In this document: positions 55,111-64,000 of the stretch, in pieces | Layout: each line of letters begins with the position of its first letter | How positions within the stretch are numbered: the first letter of the stretch is position 1 | NCBI RefSeq assembly: GCF_033115175.1 | Contig: NC_084850.1 | Span: forward strand, 620,001-684,000 | Source: Lepus europaeus | Taxonomy: Eukaryota > Chordata > Mammalia > Lagomorpha > Leporidae | DNA length: 64,000 nucleotides | Direction: 5' to 3' | Notes under the pieces: model-generated | The model's input: only the letters and a program-made list of their open reading frames with translations | Databases searched by the model: none | What the model was told of the DNA's origin: nothing | Made by a program: the position numbers and the translations under genes

Positions 55111-55747
55111 AAAAACCAAACAAAACATTTTTTTCAAGAGGTTCGGGCACGCATAGAGCATGGTGCTTCTCAGGAATTTGGTGTCTGGCCATTTTGTGGC
55201 CTTTTTAGGAGGGCTTGGCAGTATCGTGGTGCATGCTGGGAGTGCAAATGTCAGCCCTGGCGACCCTGTTGTAATGATATTATAATTGGCTGTGGGCCCT
55301 GGTAGGGAGGCGGGCGGCAGCCATGTTGAATGTTTTCAGCTGCTGCTGGATGGGACTGCAGTTCATCTTGTTACTTATGCCACTGGGTCTTCTTTTTATT
55401 ACTGGGTTGAATTCTTTCCATACTGGAGATGTATCTGTCTGTGTCCTGGTTTGTGATGTTTTTCTTTCATGTTGTTCCTTGTGTTCTATGCAGAGGTGGG
55501 TCATTTCTTTGACATGCTTTCTTCCAGCATGATTTTATCTTTATAAGGTTTAAATGTTTTTGTACAAAAGAACAGTGCCCTAGAATAGAGGATACGTGTC
55601 CTTCTCAAAGCTACCAGAAGTGGGAATCTGACAGCTCGTCGCTGACTGCACTGCAATGAAAACAGCAATTAACCAGGCGAAGATAACACCCCTCGCCCCA
55701 AAATCTCCAACCGCAAATTTCAAGTCACCCTTCTAAGTCAGTGTTGG
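55111..55747. other. Spacer sequence, no feature seen
   Basis: About 640 bases. A 69-codon hydrophobic open frame at 55323-55532 lacks family resemblance and I do not call it a gene. Confidence 0.5.
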
Positions 55748-56013
55748 CTTGGGGGCAGGTGTTCGGCACAGCAGCCAAGATGCCCCACGGGACGCCTGCA
55801 TCCCCATATCAGAGTGCTGGACTTCAAGTCCCACTTCCGCTTCTCATTCCAGCTCCCTGCTAATGTGCACCCTGGGAGGCAGCAGGTGATGGTTCCAGCC
55901 CTTGGGTCTCTACCACCTACATGGCAGACTCCAACTGAGTTCTGAGCTCCTGGCTTCAGCCTGGCCCAGCCCTGGCTGTTGCAGGCATTTGGGGAGTGAA
56001 CCAATGGATGGAA

Positions 56014-56048
<35 letters not shown>
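55748..56048 (+). mobile_element. C-type SINE, diverged
   Basis: GGGGGCAGGTGTTCGGCACA head, CTTCAAGTCCC B-box remnant, (CT)n 56017-56045 leading into (TTC)n. Confidence 0.8.
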
Positions 56049-56096
56049 TTCTTCTTCTTCTTCTTCTTCTTCTTCTTCTTCTTCTTCTTCTTCTTC
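56049..56096. repeat. (TTC)16 microsatellite
   Basis: Sixteen pure TTC units, (GAA)16 on the minus strand, grown from the CT-rich end of the SINE immediately before it. Confidence 0.97.
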
Positions 56097-56559
56097 AGTA
56101 AACATAAACAAAAACATTTTAAAAATCTTTCCTTAAAAAGAAATGAAAGCGCAGAATACTAAATACCGGATAACGTTATGCCAGTACGCTTGAAAATCCA
56201 CACTGACTGCCTTTCTGTGACAAATTACTCTGCCGAGTCTTCTCAAGAAGCAGTATGGGGAACCGGAATCCACCAAGTAAGCTTCTGAAGTACTCCTGCC
56301 TGCGTGGAACAAAATGTTCTCGCCCTCCAAGAGGCGGAAGAGGCGTTCCACGAGGTGGGGAGCCAAGTGAGGCTCAAGGTTGCTAAGGAATGGGCTCATC
56401 CCAGACCCTGGAGGCCCTTGCTGGTTAAGCTACAGGGACAGGGAGGGCGGTGCCCCTGCCTGGTGACCCTCTGGCTATTCTTTGTTTTGGCTAATCCCAT
56501 GGGGAACCAGGATCGGGCATTTATGCCAGTGGTTCTGCCACCCTTGTCCCCTAGGGGAG

Positions 56560-56745
56560 CACCTGGCTTGGATTCCTGCCTCTGGCTGCCAGGTCCAGCT
56601 TCCTGTTTGTGCAGACCCTGGGAGGCACCAGGTGATGGCTCAAGTACATGAGTCCTTGCCGCTCCCGTGGGGGCCTGGATTGGGTTCCCGCCTCCCAGCT
56701 TCAGGCAGGTCCAGGCCTGTCGCAACCAGTGCACACATCTATGAA
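56560..56745 (+). mobile_element. C-type SINE, very degraded
   Basis: Only scattered matches: CCTGGGAGGCACCAGGTGATG, GGGGCCTGGATTGGGTTCC, CTTCAGGCAGGTCCAGGCC. Confidence 0.45.
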
Positions 56746-57477
56746 TCGAACTAGCACATAAAAGGTGTGCACTCTTTCTCCTCCTCAAATACATTTTTAA
56801 AAAACAGTGCTAATACTTTGATCAAATTACAGAAACTAAAAATAAATTGGAAAGCAAACGCAACCTATGTTTCTACCAGTCCCAGAAACTGCTGTTCATC
56901 TGAGAAAGCCGGGTTTACTGGACTCGCTGCAGGGAAAGAAACAGGAGAGGAAGTGCCCAGAGCCTTCGATTTGAAGGCGCGATGTCAGGGTGGTGCGCAC
57001 AGCCTGGGGGTGGAGCAGAGCCTCCTCTTCCCCAGCCCGGATTTCCGGGCCCCAGAAGGCCTTTGGCTTTTGCTAGTGCCCAGCATTGTTGGACATCGGA
57101 ACAGGAAAGTATACCTGCTCCCAGAATTGCTCATTCACGGGGACAGGAAGAGCTGTTTACTTTCGGTGTTGTTTAGCCCAGGGCTAGGAAATGCCAGTTG
57201 GTTTCAGATTTCACAACTCAGATCAGCAGCAGAGAACAAAAGGAGAACAATAGACCACTGTCCACTCCCACTCCCTATAAAACCACCGAGATCCCCTGCT
57301 AGCCCAGCAGAGCTGCGATCCTCACTGCCTGCACCAAGGGAGCCCTGCACCTGCACAGAGCCTTCACAGCTTCCTGGAAGGGTGAGGCCGAGGGCGGGGC
57401 TGTTAGAGATTTCAGGGTCTGCTTTACGCCAGACTTCTGCTGGGGAGATCTTCGTGGGACTGAGCAGAATCTGTTGG
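56746..57477. other. Spacer with TATA-box element and long open frame
   Basis: A 293-codon frame (56767-57648, +) crosses this stretch and continues into the SINE fragment that follows. TATAAAA at 57276-57282 sits in CCCACTCCCTATAAAACCACC, with GAGATCC and a C/A-rich stretch downstream. I recognise neither a protein family nor an LTR family with confidence. Confidence 0.4.
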
Positions 57478-57630
57478 GGTGGGTGTCGTGGAGGCTCGCC
57501 TCCACTTTCCGACCCGGCTCCCTGCTCGTGCACCTGGGAGGCAGCGGGTGCTGGCCGAAGTGCTTCTCGGGCTGCTGCCAGCCACGTGGGAGACCCAGCT
57601 GGAGTTCCAGGCCCGGCTGTTCACTCCCCA
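57478..57630 (+). mobile_element. C-type SINE fragment
   Basis: GGGTGGGTGTCGTGGAGGCT, TTCCGACCCGGCTCCCTGC, CACCTGGGAGGCAGCGGGTGC, CCACGTGGGAGACCCAGC. Confidence 0.55.
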
Positions 57631-58442
57631 GGCATTCGGTCACCTTGAAGAACAAAAGGCTATGGGAGGACCCAGCCGAGCAGGAGGCTGTGACTGGGGT
57701 GGGAGCTGGTTAAGTCCTGTAGTGTTTGCAGGAGTGCATTTTCGGAAGTTCCTGCAGTAAACAATGAGGGTGTTTGCAACTCTTTTTTTCCTAGACAAGA
57801 ATTCCCTGCCATTGTAGGTCATGGTAATGCAAGGAGGAAAAGAGGAAGAAGCAAGGTGCTGGGTGACAGTCGGTGCTGCCAGTGCTGCCTGGAGGACTGG
57901 GGCTCGCACTGCGGGTCCCATCTCAGTGTCTCACCTACGACAGCGCCGTAGCAGCCAGCGTGAGTGCCAGTGCAGCCCCAGGCAGATGGACTTCAGGCAG
58001 GGTGAGCCTGGCGGAGCTCCAAGTTCAGTGTTTGCAAATGGGCTTGGCCTTGGGCTCCACGACTTAAGGGGAATTTGGTACCGCCCAACCCCCATCACCA
58101 CCCCTGCTAGCACCAGCCAGCTGAAGGTTTGTTAGTCGATGGCCAAATGAGACTTGGTATGTAGCGACCCGGCTCTCGCCTTGTGGTTGCCTTTTCTCAC
58201 TGGCGTTTCCTAACTTGTTTTCACCCGGAAACCCACACGCTTTCCAATGTATTGGCTTCCTCAGCTGATGTACTCTTCACCTTCCAAGGATGGCTGCTGT
58301 GAGATTCCCCATCCCGCTTGTTCTTCCAGAACCTTCCCACTGCCCATCAAGAGGTGGAGTCCCCCTGATCAGGGGGGCAGAAGTGTTATTCCTGCGTGGA
58401 GAGAATTGCATTGTACCAAGCATCTTTTTTTGGTCTTCATTC
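57631..58442. other. Spacer sequence, no feature seen
   Basis: About 810 bases, no recognised gene or repeat. Confidence 0.5.
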
Positions 58443-58778
58443 CTTTTTTTTTTTTTTTTTTTTTTTTGACAGGCAGAGTTAGACAGTGAGAGAGAGAGAG
58501 AGAGAGAGAAGTCTTCCTTCCATTGGTTCACCCCCCAAATGGCCGCTCCGGCGCGCTGTGCCAATCCAAAGCCAGGAGCCAGGTGCTTCTCCTGGTCTTC
58601 CATGGGGTGCAGGGCCCGAGCACCTGGGCCATCCTCTACTGCACTCCCTGGCCACAGCAGAGAGCTGGCCTGGAAGAGGAGCAACTGGGACAGAATCCGG
58701 CGCCCCAACCGGGAAAAGAACCAGGGGTGCCGGCGCCACAGGCGGAGGATTAGCCACGTGAGCCGCGGCGCCGGCCAA
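58443..58778 (-). mobile_element. Young C-type SINE
   Basis: T25, GACAGGCAGAGTTAGACAG, (GA)n, GC-rich body, ends GTGAGCCGCGGCGCCGGCC. High CpG content and long poly(T) suggest a recent insertion. Confidence 0.93.
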
Positions 58779-58839
58779 TTCCCTTCGTTTTGTACTTTGG
58801 TAAATGCACACGTAACATTTCCCAAGGTGAGCAATTGGC

Positions 58840-59088
58840 CTGGCAGGTAAAGTGACACCACTGTTCCAGGTTTCACTCTCCATTGCAGCTTCCTGTGCAT
58901 GCAGATCCTGGGCCACTGCAGTGCCAGCTGACAGTAGCCGGGTTCTTGCACCCATGTGCGCAGGCTCCCAGCTCGTGCCCAGGCCCAGCCCTGGCCCTCG
59001 CAGGCATCTGAGGCATGAAGCAGTAGGTAGGAGCTCGTTCTATCTGTCTTTCTCTCTGTGTCTCTTTCCCTCTCAAATAAGTAAACTT
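58840..59088 (+). mobile_element. C-type SINE, strongly diverged
   Basis: GGCCCAGCCCTGGCCCTCG, GGCATGAAGCAGTAGGTAGG and CTCTCAAATAAGTAAAC mark the 3' half; 5' half doubtful. Confidence 0.55.
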
Positions 59089-59402
59089 TTTTAAAGATGT
59101 ATTATTTGGAAGGCAGAAATAAAGAGAGAAGGAGAGAGAGAGAGTTCTTTCGTCCGCTGGGTCACTCCCAAAATGGCTGCAACCGCCAGGGCTGGACCAG
59201 GCCAAAGCCAGGAGCCAGGAGCTTCCTCCAGGTCTCCCACATGGGTGCAGGGGCCCAAGCACTTGGGCCATCTTCTGCTTTCCCAAGCGCATTAGCAGGG
59301 AGCTGGATCAGAAGCGGAGCAGCCGATGCTTGACCCAGCGCCCATATGGGATGCTGGCACTACAGGCGGAGGCTTAACCTTCTACGCCACAGCACTGGCC
59401 CC
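59089..59402 (-). mobile_element. C-type SINE, older subfamily
   Basis: CTTTTTTAAAGATGTATTATTTG to TCTACGCCACAGCACTGGCCCC. Confidence 0.88.
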
Positions 59403-59427
59403 AAACTTTCTTAAAAATAAAAATTTC

Positions 59428-59475
59428 CGGGGCCGGTGCTGTGGCGCAGGGAGTAAAGGCAGCCACTGCCCCGCC
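59428..59475 (+). mobile_element. C-type SINE head fragment
   Basis: CGGGGCCGGTGCTGTGGCGC and AGGGAGTAAAGGCAGCCACTG; similarity stops abruptly after the A-box region. Confidence 0.55.
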
Positions 59476-59559
59476 GCCCACCACACCATTCTCTGTCTCT
59501 GGGGTTTGATGGCCTAGGGGTCGCATGTCCTGCTGTGCCTGCTTGTCTCCTGATCTGTG

Positions 59560-59720
59560 CCCCTGCTAGCACCCACTGCGGTGGCGTCCGCCTCCTGGCT
59601 GCTGTGAATCCTGCTGCTGTGAGTTTGGGGTGAACATATCTCGTCAAGACCCTTCTTTCAAGCCATTTGGGTAAATACTGAGCAGGTATGATCACATGGT
59701 GGGGCATGCGGTCAATTCTT
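59560..59720 (+). mobile_element. Ancient L1 (L1M-type) 3' remnant
   Basis: GGTGAACATATCTCGTCAAG, TCTTTCAAGCCATTTGGGTAA and GAGCAGGTATGATCACATGG follow old L1M 3' text. Confidence 0.5.
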
Positions 59721-59819
59721 CCTTTGAAGCAACCTCCATTTTAAGCTGAGAAAGACAAATGAGTGCAAACACGAAATTGTAGTTCAGCTCCATCCAGTCA
59801 GTGCTGGGGAAGGTGTATT

Positions 59820-60108
59820 TTGGGGCCGGTGCCATGGCACAGTAGGTTAATCCTCCACCTGTGGCGCCAGCATCCCATATGGGTGCCAGTTCTAGTCCCA
59901 GCTGCTCCACTTTCAATCCAGCTCTCTGCTGTGGCCTGGGAAAGCAGTGGAAGATGGTCCAAGTCCTTGGGCCCCTGCACCCATGTGGGAGACCTGGAAG
60001 AGGCTCCTGGCTTGTGGCCAATTGGGGAGTGAACCAGCAGATGGAAGACCTCTCTCTCTCTTTCTCTCTGTAACTCTTTCAAATAAAAATAAATAAACCT
60101 AAAAAGAG
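59820..60108 (+). mobile_element. C-type SINE, internally deleted
   Basis: GGGGCCGGTGCCATGGCACA head, B-box GTTCTAGTCCCAG; gap after CTCCTGGCTTGTGG; tail TTTCAAATAAAAATAAATAA. Confidence 0.88.
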
Positions 60109-60539
60109 AGAGAGAGAGAGAAGAAAGGCAGGCCAGGAGTTAGTTCCTCTCTGAAGGGAAAGAAGCACACATCATTGGACTGCAAAGAGGGTGGGGAATG
60201 CTGGATTGTTTTTAACGTCTTAAAGATTTATCTGAAAGGCAGAGAGAGAGAGACGGGGTGGGGGGGTGGGGGGTGGCCGAGGTCGATGAGGTCTCCCTTG
60301 GCCTCACCAGGCCGGCGGCCTTTGCTGCTAGCGGCGGGGGCCGGAGAGTGTGTGCATTGCTGAGAGGAACGTGAAGCAGGAGCCTTGGCGAGAGAAGCTT
60401 CCACAGCTTGAAAACCCAAGTCCCCTCAGCCGTGCGATCCCACTCCTGCGACTCTTCTAGAAGCTGCTTCTCGTGTCGAAGGAGACCCAAGGGCCGTGGC
60501 GAAGGCGGAACAGGGACCCGCGGGGCCGTGACGACTGAC
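60109..60539. other. Spacer sequence with local CpG enrichment
   Basis: Includes a GA-rich run at 60104-60124, a short SINE tail piece (minus, about 60222-60250), G-runs at 60257-60275 and CpG-richer DNA at 60280-60540. No gene recognised. Confidence 0.45.
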
Positions 60540-60715
60540 TTCCCTGGGCTGGGGCACAGGGGGTTAAGTGCTGGCACCCCTGCACCCACGTAGAAGCCAT
60601 GGTTGCAGCCATCTGGGGAGTGAAACCAGCAGATGGAAGACCGACCTCTCCTCCCTCCCTCTCTCTCTGTGTGTGTGTGTATGTGTGTGTGTAACTCTGC
60701 CTGTATCTTCTGCAC
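60540..60715 (+). mobile_element. C-type SINE, large internal deletion
   Basis: CCCTGGGCTGGGGCACAGGG head joined to CACCCACGTAGAAGCC; (GT)n at 60669-60692. Confidence 0.65.
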
Positions 60716-62201
60716 AATCAGAGCAAACTCCATAAAACTGTTTTCTCCCAGGACAAAAGGACCCAGTCCCTAGTACCAGAAAAGGAGGAAGCAACCAAAT
60801 AGCAACCCTCTGGGCCCTTCCTCCAGGCAGGACACCTGGCATTCTAGTCCTTGGCTTGCAGCTTCCAGCCAAGTGGAACTTCTCAAGTTTCAGTTTCTTT
60901 ATCTCTGAAGTGACGGGGCTGGCCCAGATGGCTTTTGGGAACCCCCCCCCCAGCCTGGGAACCTCTAAACCGTTAGGTCAAAGTTGGAGGAGAGGCCCCA
61001 TCCGCCGCCCCTCCCCGGGTGGCTCCCCAGCTGCAGAGAGCCTGAGACAGAACAGCAACGGCACTGTCCCCACAGCCCGTCCCCTGAGCAAGGTTCGGCA
61101 GAGCCTGGAGCAGACACTGAGGGAGGCACTGCCACAGCCTTTCTTCCAGGGCCGACACACTCTGGGGTCGCGGCCTCTGAGGTGCGGTTCGCCTGAGCAG
61201 GGAGAGACACGGGAGGCTGTGTGGCTCACGTCGGCTACCTTTGGAGAAAGAGTGGTAGAAAAAGAGGGTGGGGAGAGAAGGTCACGGGCTGTGCCTTTCC
61301 CAGGCTCCAGGATCCTGGCTGCAGCTGTCTTGGTACATTGTAGGGCTGCCATGTTAGCAAACAGCACTGCAACCTGAATCTTGCAGACCAAACAGCGTGG
61401 CACTGGCGTGCCGCAAGGGCCCTTCCACACGTCTCTCCTCTGGGGGGGGGGGGTCCACTGCCAGATAGCAGGAGCCTCCATGTGCCTCTGTGCGCTGCCC
61501 CCCGCCCCCATAGATTGTGGAGCTGGTGGTGCTCGCCGCTCAAAGGCGTGGAATGAACAAACCGCGATTCGCGGCGGATCTGATCCATTGCGCCCATCCC
61601 TGCCACCAGCTCCGAGCTCCCCCTTGGACACACCCTCCTCCCACAGGGATTTCACCCCAACTCCTGGCTCCCCAGGCCCCAAGGGAGGGTGCAGACGTTG
61701 GTTGGCTGCTACCCACGCAGAGGCCCTGCTCCCAAGCCCTTACTGGGTGGAGTTCCAGAGAGTTCTTCAGGCGTCACTGTGGTTGAGACCTCCCCCGCCC
61801 CCCACTTGGGAGGTGCCCACCCAGTACAGAGTAGTCAGTGCTGGGGCTCAGTTGCCAAAGCACGTCAGTGCTCAGAGCAAGCAGGGGAGATGGCCTGGGG
61901 ACACGGAGCAAGTGCACAAGGTCACTGAGCAGGGACAGGACGTCCTCTCTGCGCTCGCCGTTCTGCTGAGCGCTTATCTGTGGAACTGGTGGACGGTCAC
62001 TCAGGTGGACCCACCCCGTGTGCAGTGACTGAGAAAACCTCTACAGACCACATGGTGACATGGGCAGACGTGGGTGGGCTCCAGGGCTCTGCAGAGCCCA
62101 ATCCAAAGGCAGGATCCTGTTGCCTCTTAAGCTCCACTGTTACCCAATGGATATGGGGCGGGGTGCCAATGCTGGGTTTGTGCCTTCAAAAGCTGTCACC
62201 T
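60716..62201. other. Spacer sequence with possible MIR and G-run
   Basis: MIR-like phrase CAAGTTTCAGTTTCTTTATC at 60884-60904; G12 at 61442-61453. Open frames of 173-234 codons occur on both strands in GC-rich DNA, none with a recognised family. Confidence 0.45.
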
Positions 62202-62482
62202 GGGGCCAGCGTTGTGGAGCAGCAGGTTAAGCTACTGCCTGTAATACCAGCAACCCTGGAGTGCTAGTTCAAGTCCTAGCTCCCCTCTAATGTGCTTGGG
62301 AAAGCAGCAGAAGATGGCCCAAGGGCTTGGACCCCTGCACCCACGTGGGAGACCTGGATGGAGTTCTAGGCTCCTGGTTTTGGCCTGGCCCAGCCCTAGC
62401 CACTACAGCTATCTATGGAGTCTCTTCATCTCTCTGTTACTTTGGCTTTGAAATAAATAAATTTCTCTCTCTCTCAAAAAAA
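62202..62482 (+). mobile_element. C-type SINE, older subfamily
   Basis: CTGGGGCCAGCGTTGTGGAGCA head, AGTTCAAGTCCTAGC, tail TTTGAAATAAATAAATTTCTC. Confidence 0.87.
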
Positions 62483-62811
62483 GGCTGTCAGCAGGTGAAG
62501 TGGCAGGGCTTGAAGATGACAACTGTAGGCCTAAGGACCTGGGGTGACAGGCATGTGAGGGTTGCTCAGAGCATGCTCTGGTGAGAATTCCCACGTTGCC
62601 ACAAAGTGGCTTTCCCGGGAGCAGCAGGCAGTCCCGGTCCCAGGTGTTGTGGGGCAGTAAGTGAGCCCCCTGAACCCAGTCACCTCTGGGGACACTCACT
62701 GGTAGCCCTAGAGACTGGCCCGCCTGGCGGCTGCACCTATACACAGCACCTCAAAGAGACTGCACAGGCACGATGGGTTTCGGGGGGGGGGGGTCATTCA
62801 TGCCCTGATAT

Positions 62812-62817
62812 TTTATT
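62812..62817 (-). terminator. TMEM187: TMEM187 poly(A) signal
   Basis: TTTATT on + is AATAAA on the gene strand, 117 bases past the TMEM187 stop codon. The 3' UTR would be about 130-140 bases. Confidence 0.75.
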
Positions 62818-62933
62818 TTTGAGTGTTTCCAATTACACCCGTGTTCCCTGTGCCGAGGTCTCTGTCCTGGAAGGAGGTTGTGTAGATCGTCATGCGGCAC
62901 GCCTGGAATCCGAAGCCCGTGACTTGCAAGTCG

Positions 62934-63725
62934 TCAGTGCTGACGGGCCGTCGGCTTCCCCTCAGGCCGGAGGCTCTGGCCACGGCTTACATTTGTCAGA
63001 AACAAAAATGCAAAGTGGAACTGCAACACATCACAGAGCTTGGACCAGAAGTGACCAGTGAGGCGCTGGAAGAGACGGCACTGTGCGAGCTCATGGTCCC
63101 ACAACTTGAGCACCACGAAGCCCAGGCAGGAGAGCACACCCAGGGCCAAGTAGGTGGCCGTCGAGGCATTGCCATGGCGCCCCTGGGTGCGCAGGGCCTG
63201 GCCCACGGCAGCCACGATGTGAGCCCCCAGTGCGACTTCGAAGCCTTGGGGGTGCAGCAGGGCAAGGCTGTAACTGAACAGGGAGAGAAACTCAATGGCC
63301 AGCAACCGCCAGGGCTTCCAGCCGCTGTCCAGGGAGAGGCACCAGGCCACCGGCCAGGCGAAGATGGGCAGCGTGAACCACTGGTCCAGGACGGCGGCAG
63401 GGTGCGCCTGCGTCCCAATCCGCAGCCACTGCACGGGGCCGTAGACCAGGGCCATGGCAGCGAAGGCGTCCTTCAGGTAGCGAGCCGCCGGGCTGCTGGC
63501 ACCTCTCCGCAGCCAGTACAGGCCCAAGCACACGTAGGCCAAGTTCACAAGTGAGTTGCATGGCATGCTTAGGAAGGCAGGGAGGCTGGCTACCGGCACT
63601 TCTGCGTAGTGCTCGTGGCCCACTTGCACCACGACGCCTGCAAAGACACCCGTGTGGACGGCGGCTGCACACAGGCAGCTGGCCAGGGCCACGTGGCACA
63701 GGGCTCGCCTGGACTCCGGTTCCAT
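62934..63725 (-). CDS. TMEM187: TMEM187, transmembrane protein 187
   Basis: A single coding exon of 263 codons plus TGA (62934-62936). The protein matches human TMEM187 (261 aa) along its length, for example MPCNSLVNLAY, AAMALVYGPVQWLRI, VLDQWFTLPIFAWPVAWCL, LLHPQGFEVALGAHIVAAVGQALRT, YLALGVLSCLGFVVLKL and TGHFWSKLCDVLQFHFAFLFLT. Hydrophobic segments suggest about six membrane spans; the biochemical role is unknown. I choose the ATG at 63723-63725 (MEPESRRALCHVAL) because it aligns with the human start (MNPEWGQAF). The frame stays open for 38 more codons to an ATG at 63839, but that part has no human counterpart I recall and is probably 5' UTR. Human TMEM187 also has its coding region in one exon, with a far upstream noncoding exon next to HCFC1. 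Confidence 0.95.
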   Translation of the reverse strand: MEPESRRALCHVALASCLCAAAVHTGVFAGVVVQVGHEHYAEVPVASLPAFLSMPCNSLVNLAYVCLGLYWLRRGASSPAARYLKDAFAAMALVYGPVQWLRIGTQAHPAAVLDQWFTLPIFAWPVAWCLSLDSGWKPWRLLAIEFLSLFSYSLALLHPQGFEVALGAHIVAAVGQALRTQGRHGNASTATYLALGVLSCLGFVVLKLWDHELAQCRLFQRLTGHFWSKLCDVLQFHFAFLFLTNVSRGQSLRPEGKPTARQH

Positions 63726-63874
63726 GAGGCGCCCCCTGGGGCACGCAGCTTCCCAGAGCGGGCAGCCTTCAGCCTTCGCCTGTTTCCGAATTGGAGAAGA
63801 TTTGCAAAACGGCCCCAGGCCGCCCGGCTGAGCCAGCACGAAGGAGTCCCGCGGTTTCCGATGCAGATGCTGCG

Positions 63875-63960
63875 GCCTTGCCCCAGAATGGCGGCGGCAG
63901 CGGAGGAAGGCAGCCGTCCCGCTGATTGGCTGGCACGAGCGGAGGAACGGTCTGCCTTTT
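63875..63960 (-). promoter_or_regulatory. TMEM187: Candidate compact promoter upstream of TMEM187
   Basis: Read on the minus strand: CCAGCCAATCAG (NF-Y CCAAT box, + positions about 63929-63940), then about 35 bases on GCCGCCATTCT (YY1-like, + 63886-63896), then the TMEM187 ATG 160 bases further. CpG frequency is raised. Inference only; the known human promoter is several kb upstream. Confidence 0.4.
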
Positions 63961-64000
63961 TCCTTTGTGGTTATAAAAAGAGTGTGGTTAGAAAAAAAAA
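63961..64000. other. Window edge upstream of TMEM187
   Basis: Contains TTATAAAAAG on + and an A-run at the very end. HCFC1 is expected further right by synteny, but none of its coding sequence is in the window. Confidence 0.5.

Noticed and set aside
60978-62028. Overlapping 234-codon (-) and 215-codon (+) frames
   Set aside because: They overlap on opposite strands in GC-rich spacer with Pro/Ser/Gly-biased peptides, and there is no splice or homology support. I considered a retroposed gene but found no poly(A) or family signature.
63966-64000. TATA box for HCFC1 on + (TTATAAAAAG)
   Set aside because: HCFC1 has a CpG-island promoter in mammals and none of its coding sequence follows within the window; the A/T-rich edge makes a chance match likely.

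Overview
This is mammalian genomic DNA from a lagomorph, most likely rabbit (Oryctolagus cuniculus), X chromosome. Two observations support that. Dozens of tRNA-derived SINEs have the layout of rabbit C-type SINEs: a tRNA-like head with a B-box GGTTCTAGTCC, a body and a CT-rich stretch, then either an AAATAAATAAA tail or a CCTGTCAAAAAA tail. The genes also follow the conserved mammalian order MECP2 - IRAK1 - TMEM187 (human Xq28, shown here reversed, so MECP2 and IRAK1 are on + and TMEM187 is on -).

Layout. 1-10122 is the 3' part of a MECP2 intron, with older L1 and SINE debris up to 7.25 kb. MECP2 exon 3 is 10123-10473 and exon 4 is 11377-12460. The long 3' UTR then runs to about 21.2 kb, with a proximal poly(A) signal pair near 12.5 kb and a distal signal at 21176. 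21.2-23.7 kb is intergenic and includes a CCG repeat. A CpG-rich promoter leads into IRAK1, whose 14 coding exons (23887-29719) I reconstruct completely: every junction has a GT/AG pair, phase is kept throughout, and the product is 693 aa. The IRAK1 poly(A) signal is at 30269. A candidate miR-718 orthologue lies in the IRAK1 leader. From 30.3 to 62.8 kb there is a spacer with no gene I recognise, packed with C-type SINEs (many nested) and one ancient antisense L1 (about 30.5-34.9 kb) split by SINEs. TMEM187 (263 aa) is on the minus strand at 62934-63725 with its poly(A) signal at 62812-62817, so IRAK1 and TMEM187 are convergent.

Function. The three neighbours are not an operon and share no pathway. 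MECP2 is a methyl-CpG-binding chromatin protein, IRAK1 is the IL-1R/TLR adaptor kinase, and TMEM187 is a multi-pass membrane protein of poorly known role. Their order is conserved synteny.

I found no convincing undescribed gene system. The most useful leads are a three-copy 110-bp minisatellite in IRAK1 intron 8, an overlapping upstream ORF and miR-718-like sequence in the IRAK1 leader, a CCG repeat just past the MECP2 distal poly(A) site, a compact promoter-like element directly upstream of the TMEM187 coding exon, regulatory-looking islands in the spacer (paired X-boxes near 54.1-54.5 kb, a TCTCGCGAGA palindrome at 49.6 kb, a TATA box inside a 293-codon open frame near 57.3 kb), and a sharp SINE desert over the MECP2 exons and 3' UTR. 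Coordinates of repeats are read by eye and may be off by several bases.
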